The translations under genes were made by a program, and so were the position numbers. A stretch of 64,000 bases of DNA from Epiperipatus broadwayi (lineage: Eukaryota > Onychophora > Udeonychophora > Euonychophora > Peripatidae), in the NCBI GenBank assembly GCA_028023455.1, contig JAQFVV010012404.1, forward strand, positions 14,431,000 through 14,494,999, in the 5' to 3' direction. Of this stretch, positions 44,720-57,229 are shown one piece after another (within the stretch, counting starts at the first letter, position 1; each line of letters starts with the position of its first letter). The notes beneath the pieces are model-generated. The model was not told the origin of the DNA. It did not search any database and saw only the letters and a list, made by a program, of their open reading frames with translations.

Positions 44720-46620
44720 GAATTTCAATTTGAACTTGCAAATCATTTAAAAATATTAATAGATTTTGAACAGAATTCAGATTTAACTGAAATCAATAAG
44801 AAGATAATTGATATTTTATTATGAATTGCTAGAAAGATAGTATAAAAAAGGTAGCAAATTAGCAGTTAATTTTTTGTGATAGTACAATGTTTGAAGAAAG
44901 AAGAAATATAAATTTTTTAAAATATGAATAGTTTTTGAAGATGGGTCACACTTGTTTTAAATCAATAAGAAGATAAAAAGCAGCAATTTATCTTTTGAGA
45001 CACAAAAAGATATAAATAAAAGTCTCAGAAGTGTAAAACAACATTTTGGCATTGGAAAGAAAGCTGCTTCAATAATAATAAGAAAAGGTGGAACTATTAC
45101 TAAAAAGAGAAATTTACCATGAAATGTGTGGAAGAATTCTATAAAGAGTTTTGTAGTAACAAAAAACAAGAAAACAAAAGTATCCCCTACAATTACTACA
45201 TCTTCTGAGTTTCTTGACATTTTAAATGAGGAAATGAGACATGCAATTAAATCTATGAAGAAGGAAAAAGTTTCAGGAAATAATGAAATGATTATTGATA
45301 TTTTAAAAGAAGCTGATGAAGAGATAAAAATATTGTTGACAAAACTGTATATCAAATGTCTAAATGATAATGGTGAACCATATAATTGGAAGATTGTCAT
45401 AGTAATATTTATATTTAAGAAAGTTGATAAAGCAGATATTAGAAATTATAGAACTATCAGTCTTCTATCAGTTCTACAATCAATCTTAACCAAGATAATT
45501 ACAATTCATTTCTAGCAAACTTTCAATTCTAATTAACCAAATGAACAAACTGTAATTGAAAATAGTTTTAGCACTTTGAATCACATCAAAATATTGAGAA
45601 ATTATAGCTAGAATAAATGAATATGAGTTGCTATTATACTTTGGATTTATAGATTATAAAAGATATTTGATTTTATAAGCATTTCTATAGTGATTATAAT
45701 TTTGGATTATCACTATACAAATCAGGATATTACCATATTCTAAAAAAAAATATCAGAATTCGATAGAAATGATAAGATTACATAGTGATACTAAAAAGAT
45801 CAACATTAAGAAAGGTATTCAACAAACTGATTCCATATCTCAAAAATTTTTGCATCAGTTTTACAAGAAGTATTTTAAAGATTAAAGTGGGAAACTAATG
45901 GAATAAAAGTAAATGGGTATTATTTAAGTCATTTAGATTTTGAAGGTGTTGTTTTTTCAGGAAATGTTTTCTAGCTTCAGGAAATGTTGCAAGAAATATC
46001 AAATGGAAATAAAAAGTAGAATTGAAGATCAATACTAAAAAGGTCAAATATTGTTTAATAGATTTTATCAGAAGAAGAAAATAAAAAATATATAATCATA
46101 ATGTAAAAGAAGTTAACTTCAAATATCTTAGTCAGAATATTAATAAGTATAATGGATGAAATTAATCAAATGGAATATTTTTGGTTAAAATAATTTACTA
46201 TTAAAAGGAGATATGATTTTGTATTTTAAAAAAACCTTTCTAACTTATGGACTTGGGCAAATAATAGAAGTGTAATGTAGAGACTTCAGTACACTCAAAG
46301 AAGCATGAAAAGAGTATGTTAAGAGTAACAAGAAGAGATTAAAAATAAAGTAATAAATATGTATCAGTGACAAGAATTTAGAGACTGAAATGGATCTGGG
46401 TGAGTCACATTACTAAAAAAGATGATAACAGATGGACAGTTAAAGTTTTAAACTGGATTCTAAGAGATTGTAAAAGACTAGAAGATATTACAATCTTAAA
46501 TGAATGAATGAAATAAGATAGTTTGCTGCTGTGATATTGAGAGGCTATGGATGTAAAAAAATGGAAAATTTATAATGATTTCAAATAATGATGACATAAA
46601 ATAATTGAATGGTTTACTAA
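44720..46620 (+). mobile_element. RTE-type LINE, 5'-truncated
   Basis: Plus-strand coding blocks follow the order of RTE endonuclease-reverse transcriptases from just before the RT to the C terminus, with many frameshifts and stops. The endonuclease is absent, so the copy is 5'-truncated, typical of incomplete LINE reverse transcription. Its start lies about 230 bp after the SINE at 44395-44490. Confidence 0.75.
44990..46570 (+). pseudogene. RTE reverse transcriptase relic
   Basis: Readable blocks in order: NKSLRSVKQHFGIGKKA (about 45017), then a 129-codon open piece (45126-45512) with EEMRHAIKSMKKEKVSGN and RNYRTISLLSVL, the RT fingers. Next, GIQQTDSISQKF (about 45812) is where RTEs have a (R)QGD.ISP.LF block, and NGYYLSHLDFEGVVFS (about 45913) is where the FADD catalytic box should be. 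Both Asp residues are lost there. The C-terminal part has KKDDNRWTVKVLNWILRDCK (about 46417). It is clearly non-functional. Confidence 0.75.
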
Positions 46621-47849
46621 TCAAGAGTTCATAAGTTTCAGTAATATAACTAGCAGATCTGGTTGTTACCCATAGTTTTTGAATCTAAAGTCTGCTATTC
46701 TACAGTGCAACCAACTATGCAGTGCAATTTCTACATTTATGGTATAAAATATTTTTATATAGTAGTAGGAAAATATATATTTGTAATGGAAACTGATGTT
46801 AAATTGAAATTTGTAATAGCTCCAACTTTATTATCTATTTTTTGTGGTAAGCAACTTCATGAAGCTGGCATTAAGATGTGATGTAAATGGGATAGTGAAG
46901 TTTTTAATTTATACTAGTTAAAGCAAAAAGTTATCCCTTTTTTATAGAATTTTATCTTCTTGGTTTATAGATTTACAGTAATCTTATAATTTTGCTATTT
47001 TTACCTATGGGAAGAATGATTTGTAGAATGGTTAATGTTTGAATTTAATGTATAAAAAATTTGATTTAGTAATTTTAATGTTTCAGAAACTCAGTGCTTT
47101 ATTAGCTAATGATAGAAAACTATTCAATGATTTTTAGATTGGATGTTTGTTAGCTAGAGAAATGAATCAATTTAAATAAATATCTTAATAGCATTTCAGG
47201 TAGAACGATGAATTTGGATAATGGTCTTGGGTACAGATTCCAATATACTGAAGCATTTAACAGTTTAAAAGTAGATTATGTTGTCATAGTAATATAACTG
47301 CTTAGTTGTATTAATATTAATATTGGGTCATATTTTTTGAAGGGATTCTCTATTGTTGTAATCTATGGTTGTGGAAAATTTTCATTTAAGAATACTACCT
47401 AATATTCTCCAAGACAATGGCAAAATAATAAACCAAATAATATATTCTTAAGTTGTTGAATCTTATATTATCTACTATTGTAAGGCACATTTTCAATGGA
47501 CTTGACATTATAAGCAAAGAAATAACAAATTTTTTAAAAATGTCTTTTAAAGATAAACTTAAGCATGATTTTTGTGGAAGAGGCATACTTCATTTGCAAT
47601 ATAAAAGTTATCATAAAAATATTTTGAAAAAGTGAAATATTAATTGCTTTTTTTCAAAGAATATGATAGGATTGCATACAATGGAGAGCTACAATTAGGG
47701 AAAATATTAAAGACTTTCAGAAGAAGAGTTTGCTTTAGATGAAATTAAAAGATTACAAAATTTCAAATAAATATACTTTAGGACTAGCATGTGATATAGG
47801 CAGACATATTTGTAATTCCCAAATTGATTTGTATTAAGGATTACAAATT
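46621..47849. other. AT-rich non-coding stretch
   Basis: No gene or element supported. Frames of 60-70 codons at 46663-46881 and 47453-47635 have no recognisable motif. Confidence 0.45.
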
Positions 47850-48383
47850 AACTTTTTTTTCTTTTTTCTGGAGTTATAAATGCCTTATTTAGTTATGAAT
47901 GATTATAAAGGATAATACTATTATAATTTGCAAATTATATGTATTTTCACCAAATAAACAAGTTAGTAAATATTTCAGAAAAGAAAACCAATTTTCATAT
48001 TAATTTCAGAACATACTTAATTGATATATTTATTTCAGGTAATTTAATGTTCTTGGTTTTTATTGGAAATATTTATGACTAAGAGTCACAATATCCAAAA
48101 ATTACTTCTTATTATTAACTTTTTCTTCTTTTTCTGGAGTTAGAAATGTCTTATTTATTATTAATTATAATGTTATTATAATTTTCAAATTATAAATATT
48201 TTCATCAAATGACAAGTTAGTAAATTTCTCACAAAAAAAAAACTAATAAATTAACTTCAGAACCTTATAGATTGATAATTATCTACCAAAGTTACTTTAT
48301 TTCAGGGAATTTCAGAACATTCGTAGATTTTACTGGAAATATTTATAGGATTAAATATCATGATATCCAAAAAAATAATCTAA
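47850..48383. repeat. Tandem duplication, unit about 267 bp
   Basis: Units start at 47850 and 48117 with AACTTTTT(C)TTCTTTTTCTGGAGTTA. They share CAAGTTAGTAAAT, AATTTCAGAAC and TGGAAATATTTAT in the same order. A third unit may begin at 48415. Divergence is substantial, so the duplication is old. Confidence 0.7.
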
Positions 48384-48517
48384 AATAAATAGGAAAGATT
48401 AATCTCATTATTTAACTTTCTTTGGATTATTAAGATATCTATCAGAGTTGGAGAAAAATTTCTCATATCATTATTATCTTTTTCAAATACTTATTTTATA
48501 ATAATTTTTATCCCTCT

Positions 48518-50992
48518 AAGTGTCTGACAAATTGTGTACCATGTAAGATTTAAAAATATAGATAAATAATGTGTGAAGATACCTCAGACTGTTCGACTGT
48601 GAATCACCTTGTGATTGTTTTGGGAAACAAAAGATCCAAGAGTATTCACAAAGTTCAAACATGTCGAGTATATATAACAGCAGTGGACAGAGTAGAGCAG
48701 TAATCGTGGTAAAATGTGAACTGTGGTTAAAATAAATTGAATGATTTGTTATATAAATATTAGTGATAGTGATTAGTTAGGAATTGGTTAGTTTAAAATA
48801 ATTTTAATTGTAAATATTACATAAAATACTGTAAATATAAATTAATTACATTACATGATGAACAGCAGTTTTGCTGCAATATATTATATTTCTGCATTAA
48901 TAATGTTAAACCATGATTGTCTGTAAGTAAATTGTTTGGTAGTCCTAGTAGTTTTTAGTTTATGATTTCTTTATAGTTTACATAAATTATTTTATGTTTA
49001 ATTGATTTTTAGTGAAGAGAAAATATTTTAAACATGGACAAATTTTTATTAAAACTCAGAAAAATGTGAGAGTCATAGCAAACAAGACAAACATCAGAAT
49101 AAAAATTCCGCTTCATCAAAATGAAAATCCAATGAAAATTAAATCCAATATGGTTTTATATTATTGGAAAAAGACAATTCTGTTCCTTTTTGTATGATTT
49201 GTTTAATAACACTCTCAAATGAAGCGATAGTTCCCAGCAAACTTGAATGTTATTTAATAACAAATCATCTATAACATAAGGACAAACTAAAAGAATACTT
49301 TGAAATGCTAAAAAATAATTTAAAAATTCAATCAAAAAGGCTGAAGAAATTTCACTTGATTCCCGAGAAAGCTCAAATCACTAGTTACAAGATTGCTCAG
49401 CTTTTGGTAAAGAAGAAAAAACCAAATTCTGATGTCAAAAATATTTTACCAGTCTTGGAGATCACCACTGGCACAATGATTAGTGATGAAGTCATCAAAC
49501 AAATTAAGCTAATTCCTTTGTCAGCCCACACAATTTCTATAAAATTCAAGACATTTCATGAGACATTGATAAGCTCCATGATGTCACTGAAGCAAAAAAA
49601 GAACTAAAAAATTTGTGGGCCTTACATCAGCAACAAAGCTCAATTAATTTAATTTCTGAAAATCATCAGACATGGTAAAATCATAAGATAGTTTTGCTTT
49701 TGCTACAAATTGAAAGAAAGAATAACAGATGTCTTTAACCTGGCAAACCAAAATGTCAGATTGAGAGGGATACAGTGGCAAACTTGTATTAGTGTTTGCA
49801 GTTATGTCACTCCATCCATGCAGGATCAAAAAAAGGCTTCATGGCCTGTGTATTACAAAAAAATTCACAAGTTAAAATTGCACATTGCATGATTCACCAT
49901 GAAGTTTTGCTGTCAAAATCTCTAATCCTGAAAATGATGGACAACATTGTTAAGGTGGTGAATTACATATATTTCCTCTGTTGCACACTTTTTGCATTCC
50001 TATATGAATCCTTGGATTCTGATGTTAAGTGTTTACTGCTTCATACAGAAGTGTGATGGCTCTTGAAAGGAAAAGTGCTCACACAATTTATCTCTTTGTG
50101 ATATGAAATAATGTTTCTTTGATGCTGAAAATTCTAGATTTGAATTTCTTAAGGATTATAATTGGTGGCTGGAAATAACATTTCTCAATGATCTTTTTGA
50201 GAAGTTGAATGTTTTAAATTTGAGTCTGAAGGAATGAATAAAAATATCATTACAATTACAGTTCAAAGTAAAGTCTTTCATGACAAGTTAAAACCGTGGA
50301 CCAGGAGAGTTAAAGACTTGCAGCGTGATTGCTTCCCAGGCATAGAGGTTTTTCCAAACAGATTTAAAATGTTGTCAGAAGTGCAGATGGCAATAGAAAA
50401 CCTCTGTATCATTTTCTAAGTATTTTTCATCAATTGATTATCAAATGTACCAGGGGTCATCAATCCTTTCACAAAATATGAGGGTACAGACCTGCCATTA
50501 ACATTAACAGAAGAAGAAAATTTAATAGACTTGAAAAATGATCTTGTGTATAAAGCCTCATTTTCTGTGCTAGAATTGTCAGAATTTTGGATTTTGCTTT
50601 GGAGCCAATATCCTTGATTAACTACTACAGCTGTTAAATCTCTGTTGCCCTTTGGATCATCGTATCTGAGAATTAACCTTTCTCAGCAATTATGGAAATG
50701 AAATCAAAAAATAGGAACAATTATCTGATTTTAGAGCCGCATTTTGACAAATTTTTTCTCAAAAGGCAATCCTTCTCACTAATAACATTATTATTATTGT
50801 AATATATTACCTATATATATATATTATATTCATAAAACAATGTTTTTTTATTGTTACCATAATAAGAATTTATTTATTTTTATTCTTACTAATAAAATAT
50901 ATTTAATATTGTTGGGATTTTTATTTAGTGTGCCGTAAAATAAATTCCCCTCGCTCAATGGTCTGTAAAGTAAAAAAGTTTGGCAGGCACTG
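48518..50992 (+). mobile_element. hAT transposon (ZBED5/SCAND3-like), near full length, decayed
   Basis: The right end is clear: read inwards it is CAGTGCCTGCCAAACTTTTTTAC, ending at 50992. A decayed partner, AAGTGTCTGACAAATTGTG, starts at 48518. Between them a transposase relic runs nearly from the BED finger to the C terminus. No clean 8-bp duplication is left (ATCCCTCT before, CTCTATCC after). A TATATATAA at about 48670 could be the old promoter. The terminal repeat differs from the hAT at 36730, so the two are distinct subfamilies. Confidence 0.7.
49009..50760 (+). pseudogene. hAT (ZBED5/SCAND3-like) transposase relic
   Basis: It starts MKRKYFKHG, followed by a BED-finger remnant CMICLITLSNEAIVPSKL (His partly lost). 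Next come SYKIAQLLVKKKKPNSDVKN and ISDEVIKQIKLIPLSAHTIS (49386-49533). The catalytic-core text is broken around 49600-49900, then KIAHCMIHHEVLLSKSLI and VVNYIYFLCC (about 49880-49985). The insertion-domain text LNVLNLSLKE and FHDKLKPW follows, and the C terminus reads FWILLWSQYP and SLLPFGSSYL, ending in SKGNPSH. Many stops and at least four frameshifts occur. Such proteins have been domesticated in vertebrates, but this copy is dead. Confidence 0.8.
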
Positions 50993-51000
50993 CTCTATCC

Positions 51001-51581
51001 CTTATCAAAACAGTACAATTCACGTACGTAAATGCATTTCAAAACTCAAAAAAATAATTATTAGAGTCTCTTCTTTATTTAAACATTTTTTTATCATTAA
51101 TTTTTACAACTTAAAATTTGACCCCCCCCACCTTTTAAATCAAATTGTGTGTGTGTGTGTGTGTATGTTTTTTTTAAATCCAATGTATAAAAATCGAACT
51201 ATTCGAAATTTTCAGTATTATCATCTGTATGAAAAATTAAATTATTGATCTGAAGTTTTATATTTTTTACTAATTATTATTACTGTTATTGCAATAACAT
51301 TTTACAATTTTTTTTTTTTAATTATCAATTTTTCCTCAATTATTTAAACATATTTCGAGCAAATACTGATTATATTTTCTTATCCATTCAATACATCATA
51401 TTGATAATATACAATCAGCTAAACTGTTTTATTCTACTGTGTATTATAATTATTTTTCCTTTGCAGTTCTTCTATCTCTTATATCTACATAATCTTGCCT
51501 AAATACTTGATTTTTATTATTAAGCTTTTTATATGCACTTTTACATTATTCTTTCTATTTATTTTTATTTTATTGTGATTC
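51001..51581. other. AT-rich non-coding stretch
   Basis: Contains a short TG microsatellite (about 51146-51165) and no coding evidence. Confidence 0.55.
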
Positions 51582-52068
51582 TTCTGGGGTAGCGGTTCCC
51601 AAATTTTTTTGATAGTTGAATCCATCAACAATTTTTTAGATTACATATATTTATTTCTAATGAGATGCATTATAATAAAAAACTTATTAAGTTAGTAGAA
51701 TTGATTGACACTAAAAATAAAAATACCATTATAAATTATAACCTTAAATAAACTACTTCAAAGTGAGAGGTTTCAAATTGTTAACACTACTGCAGCTGAT
51801 TTCATTTTGATAATTTATATTTTTACAACAGACATAAAATATAATTAATTTGTCTTCTTTTTTATGTATAATAATTATATATATATAATATGTGCGTGTG
51901 TAATATCAAATTAATCTTAAAATTAAATCGTTACAATTTAGTTATATATTATAGCAGTGATTTTTAATTTACCTTTTCCATTGATTCAGAGTGCAAATCG
52001 ACCCCTTTCAATATCATATCGACCCCTTGGGATCTATATTGATCACTTTGGAGACTCCTGTTCTAGGA
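51582..52068. mobile_element. hAT-type MITE, 471 bp
   Basis: The left end at 51590 reads TAGCGGTTCCCAAATTTTTTTGATAG and the right end, read inwards from 52060, CAGGAGTCTCCAAAGTGATCAA. Flanking 8-mers TTCTGGGG (51582-51589) and TTCTAGGA (52061-52068) agree at six of eight positions, consistent with an old 8-bp duplication. GACCCCTT repeats near the right end are typical of hAT MITEs. No transposase. Confidence 0.65.
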
Positions 52069-52316
52069 TTATAGCCTAATAAAAGCTTGATTACTACATT
52101 TTTTACTGAATTTAGCTCTCATTGGTTTTATTGAACATCATTTTTTTTTTCCAACTGGCTCTATTATGAACTATATGACTTATATGGTTCTATATATAGT
52201 AACAATGGTGAAGTGAAGGTTTCTGGATTGGTACCCATCTGAAAAAAATAAAATACATATATAGTATGGTCAATTGATTATCACTTTGGTGACCTCCTAG
52301 TGTTATAATAATCATA

Positions 52317-52737
52317 TGAAGTAATATTTACTAAGGCTGTAACCATAGAAATAAGCGTCTGAAAAATTCGGAGGTAGGGACCTCTACAGGTCTTAGCCAC
52401 AAGCTTACGCTTGGAAGAAAAGACGGAAACCCAAAAGAGAGGGAAACCCTTCTTTACTTCAACCTACTTTTATATACGAATAGGTGAAGCTGAAGTGATT
52501 AGATCTAAGAGTGTGAAGCTATTCAATACTTCAATAATTAAGCCCACAATTCTTATTATACATTAATACTCGCGAAATCTTACGATTTACAATGAGTCAA
52601 TGGAAAGATCTTATAGTAAGAAATCTATTACGATAATTTAAAGTTGTAATTATAAATTTTATTAAACGCACATTATTATATTAAGTAATATTTACTAAGG
52701 CTGTAACCATAGGAATAAGCGTCTGAAAAAATCGATT
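52317..52737. repeat. Unassigned unit flanked by ~53-bp direct repeats
   Basis: The text GTAATATTTACTAAGGCTG followed by TAACCATAGAAATAAGCGTCTGAAAAA occurs at about 52320-52370 and again at about 52685-52732 with one or two changes. The roughly 310 bp between includes a less AT-rich part (52370-52510) with GACCTCTACAGGTC and CCAAGCGTAAGC-type short palindromes. It could be one and a bit units of a satellite of about 365 bp, a small terminal-repeat element, or part of a tandem array lost elsewhere. Confidence 0.7.
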
Positions 52738-54769
52738 ATATTTATTATTAATTTGTTTTATTTCTAATTTATATTAATTATCAATATATAAATGATAATT
52801 TCTCTAGTCCCATAAAGAGTTGTCTTTTTTTTTTAATGTTGTATTTATTTTAAAATTTGTTTATTTTTTTAAAAAAAAATTGAATAAACTTTTGACAGAA
52901 ATACAACTATCTGAATTTTTATATATATAAAATATTATATTGATTTTTATTTTTAAGAATTTTTAAATCTTTTCTAATGTCTTCCTCTTTATTTATATTG
53001 ATCTTCATCTGTTACCTTGATGTAGGTCTCTCAGCTTATTTTCCACATTAATTAACTTTTAAGAGAATGTTGTGATATAAACCATTTCTAAGCATTACGA
53101 TGTTTACATTATTATTTCATTCACTTTGAGCTTTTTAATTAACTGAAGAAATTTTACTAAGTCTTCTTTTTCTTAGTTTTATTTTTTTCAAGTAATAGAG
53201 GAGTTGTTCTTCAATATAGATAAAAATAAAATTTAATATTCGCAGTTAATTTTTTTTTTTAAAATTTGGACCATCATTTTTCTTTTTTAAAAAAATATAT
53301 GTAAGCATTACAAACATAAAGCTAAACTAGGATTTGGGGTAATTTTATTATATATATATATGTAAGTTATTTTAGAATATTAAATAATTTGTATGCTTTA
53401 GAATTGTTGTTTTTTGATATTAAATTCTAAGTAATTTTTATTTTTAATAAATAATCAAATATTTCCTGTTATAGGTTTTTTTTTCAAATGTTAAGATTAA
53501 TGAACTCTTTCAGTAAATTGTTGAAAGGTTAATGTGAAATATGGACACAAAGATCCATAGTTTCAAAAGTCTTTCTCTTCAGTTGATTAGACTGGAAGAT
53601 TAGGGAGCTAATTTCTCATACTAGTATATGCATACATGAGCTGACTTTCTATTTTATTATTTTGTGTTTTAGTAATTGTTATGTATATACAAGTCTGTGC
53701 AAAATTGTTGGATAATAGCCTGAATGTGTGTACATATATATTTATGTGTGGGGTATATAATTTATTAAGAATTAATAATAGAGAGCAAAAATTTAATTGC
53801 AATTATTGATTAAACTTTAGCCAGTATGGAATCATATGTTTTATTTAAAAATACTTTAATGTTTAAAATATTTTGTTTGTTGAATTTAGTGCAACTTCTA
53901 TACAATTTTACAGTGCTAATAGTAATTGTACTGTTTAAATTATAATTACCAAAAATCGTAATGCACATTTAATACATTAGTATGATTGTATATATATGAT
54001 GAATTAAATTTATGCAAGAAATTAAACTTAATCCCATTTAATAAATTAATATATAGGTTGCTGTTTTTTTTTTGCATAATTTCAAAATCATAGAAATCAT
54101 CAGAATTATATTTATAAATATTAAAAGAACAAAATGGAAATTATGAATCTTAATAAATAATTAAAAGTAATAGGCAGAGTAAAATATTTTATTTAACCAT
54201 TTATGGAGCTATTAAAATTTATGATGTAACTCTAAAATTGAGATTCTAGAATAAATTGTTAAAAGAATGGCAAACAATTGATAATTACTGCTGATGATCA
54301 AATGGTATCACTTGATCATTGCACTCTGTTATTTAGTTAATCCAACCTAATTTCAACAGAGAAATTAATATAAAAATTAATTTAGTGAAAGAAATGATGA
54401 GCAATTTTTTTTATTAAAAGTATAATTATAAAAAATATAAAATCAAATATATAAAACATAATAGATATAAAACATATTTTATAATCAACACTTTTATTTA
54501 TTTTACCCTTAAAAAATATTTCTTTTTTACTTACAATTGAGGTTTTTTATATTTAATGTTAAAGAAAAGTGTGTGTGTGGGGGGGGGGGGGGGTCTAGAA
54601 ATTAATTAAAGTCATCTCTTGTTATAAAAATTAGGGATTGACTTAATTTTGACTTAATTAATTTTTGCTCCTCCTGCCCCATGCTTTTATTTTAAAATAA
54701 ATATAAAAAACCCACTTGTGGTTGAAGAAATTTTTTTAATGCAAAGTAATTAAAAGCTTTGATTATAAA
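52738..54769. other. AT-rich non-coding stretch
   Basis: No gene. A 15-base G run at 54579-54593 follows a short GT tract. Confidence 0.5.
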
Positions 54770-55310
54770 ATATGTATATATATATTATTTTCAAATTTTT
54801 AGCATTTTTATACTTTTTGCAATTATCATAAGTCATCTTAATAATAGAAAAAATCATATGTATTAAATAAGATTATTTACAAAATACAGTCATATATTTC
54901 AAAAATGTTTTTTACAAAAATCAATTTTTAGAATCAAAAGGAAAAAAATGTTACTTTTTAAAAAAATGAAATTTTTCATTCAAAGATTTATTTTTGTTTG
55001 AATTTTAAATGATGACTAAAATACTTTTTAATGCAACCTTTTTTAAAATATATATTTACTACTTTTTCACATGCCTTACTGATAATATAGCACTGCTTAA
55101 TATTTGAAAGTAAAATCGTGGCAGATTAAAAATCATTTACAATGTAATTTGTTATTTGAAAAACATTTTTTAAAAATCAACTTTTACAGTCAAAATAAAA
55201 AATATATATATTTTTTAAAAAAGTAAACTTTTATAATCAAGATTTATTTTTATTTCAATTATAAAAGATTATTAAGATGATTTAAAAATATATATATACC
55301 ATCCTCTTGC
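54770..55310. repeat. Old tandem duplication, unit about 258 bp
   Basis: The text near 54901-55030 (ATGTTTTTTACAAAAATCAA, then a TTTAAAAAAATGAA-type run, then AAGATTTATTTTTGTTTGAATT) is repeated at about 55160-55290 with many changes. The AAATATATATAT block before each unit agrees too. Confidence 0.55.
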
Positions 55311-57229
55311 ATGAATTACTGAAAACTTATTGAAATGATAAGAACTTTTTTGAAATTTGATATTGAAATATTTGGAATTTCATCTGCCAACTTTTTTGGA
55401 TTTAAGAAACTAGAGACACTACCTAAAATATTTTACTGTCATATTACATTGCCAATGATTTATAAGAAATGTACAAAATTTCAACACATTAATTGAATAT
55501 AAATGTATTAATTATCAATTTTATTCTAACTTAAATAAAAGTGTTTGCAAACAAATCAACAAACAGAATGTTTAATGATAATAAAAAGAAATTATTAAAA
55601 GAAAAAAGCTTGATTTATACAATCTCCCAAAAACTAAATGACATAGCATATTGAATGATGAAAATAACTGCAGATTTAAATACTTACTATTAAATATTAT
55701 TTTCTTTACCTTTAAATAAATACAGGAGAAAATATCTTCTTCTGAACTTCAATAATAAATTACTCAAAACAAGTAAGATAAAATATGAAAGAATGAAATT
55801 ATTTAGGGTCAAATAATGCTCACTCATATTATATTAATCATATAAATGATAGAGAATATATGCATTTGTCTCTTAAGTAATAAAAGTATATTTAAAAAAA
55901 ATATTTTTTTAGAAATCAAACATTTTTTAATACAACTAATCCTGGTTAGTCTTTTTAATATGAGAGTCCTAATTTCTTTTAATAAAAGAACTATAACCTC
56001 AATTCTCCAAGTAGTAATAAATTAACAAATGTGTTTCATGCAAAAAAGCCATTTGTTTTATAAACAGAAAGACAAATATTTTCTACCTATTTAAAAGTAT
56101 TATGTATATTTGTTATTTTTTTTTTGATATTTACAATTTTTGTTTTTATTATCAGCAAAAGTAGATGAAAAATAATATGTTGTTTAATTAGTATGGCATC
56201 TTCTACATTTATTTAGAAGCAGTAACTATTTTGAGGCAGTTGTTTCCTGGTCAAGTGATGCAATATCCTTTGATTTTTTTTTTTATAAGTCATAGGATAA
56301 AAAGAAAAACAAAATAAACAATGAAAATTAAAATGCAGAAATAAAGTTTGTTCATGGAAATTTTTTTTGTGTTAATACAATAAAATATTAAAATGACTTT
56401 CTTTTTCTCGATGGCATAAATATACTCATTTAAATGTATTAGGTTTTTTTGTTCTATCCTTTCATGTGAGATTTACATCACAATAATACAATTTTCATTT
56501 TTTATAAGAGAATGTTATTGTTTTTTATAAATATTTCTTTATGATTAATTTTTTTTTTCATTTTCTCTTTATGACAAATCTATTTCCAACATTTTTTAGA
56601 TCTCAGGCAAAATAGAATATAGGAAGAGAATGCTATTTAGTTGAAGTTCAATAGATGCTCATTTTCTAATATTTAAATTGATTGTTTCACATGGAATTGA
56701 TTGACATTGAACACTTTGCATTTTGTGACCAGATAGATTTTTTATAAAATAATTATAACTAATATTTTTACCCCTAGTGAAGGCTGTATCTAGAAACTAT
56801 TCAATTCAGATTTTATTAATTGCTTGAACTCTGATATACTTCTATTTCTGATGTTATATTATTTAGTACTCATACATATGACAACCCATCTCTCTTGATG
56901 GCGCTGTTTCCATGCAAAAGCACAGAAATATGCCATTTATGCGACCAACTTACGGTCTTTAGAATAGTTGTGTTCATATTAGCCATTGCAGGCCTAGATT
57001 GCATTGCACATGGCCTGCTAAAATGTTTTGCAACATTATACAAATAGCACACACTTCACATATCATTACTGTACGATGTGAGGGTGTATAGAATTCAACT
57101 CGTCATAACTTTTAATGTGCATTCAAAGTAATGATCTTACATTCTACCTGATGTATTGTTACATAGTAATAATTGTAAGCCCATTACCATGCTTCCCTAC
57201 ACATATTTGAAGGTGAATTTAATTTCAAA
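55311..57229. other. AT-rich non-coding stretch
   Basis: No gene or element supported. Confidence 0.5.

Noticed and set aside
44957-45400. 147-codon minus-strand frame
   Set aside because: Antisense shadow of the RTE reverse transcriptase, which has the conserved residues on the plus strand.
52370-52510. Less AT-rich block considered as inserted mitochondrial or ribosomal DNA
   Set aside because: No rRNA or mitochondrial tRNA/protein signature could be read.
54579-54593. G15 run (also G12 at 32684 and C11 at 16948) considered as quadruplex or regulatory sites
   Set aside because: Single homopolymers without the spaced G-tracts of a typical quadruplex; slippage is the simpler explanation.
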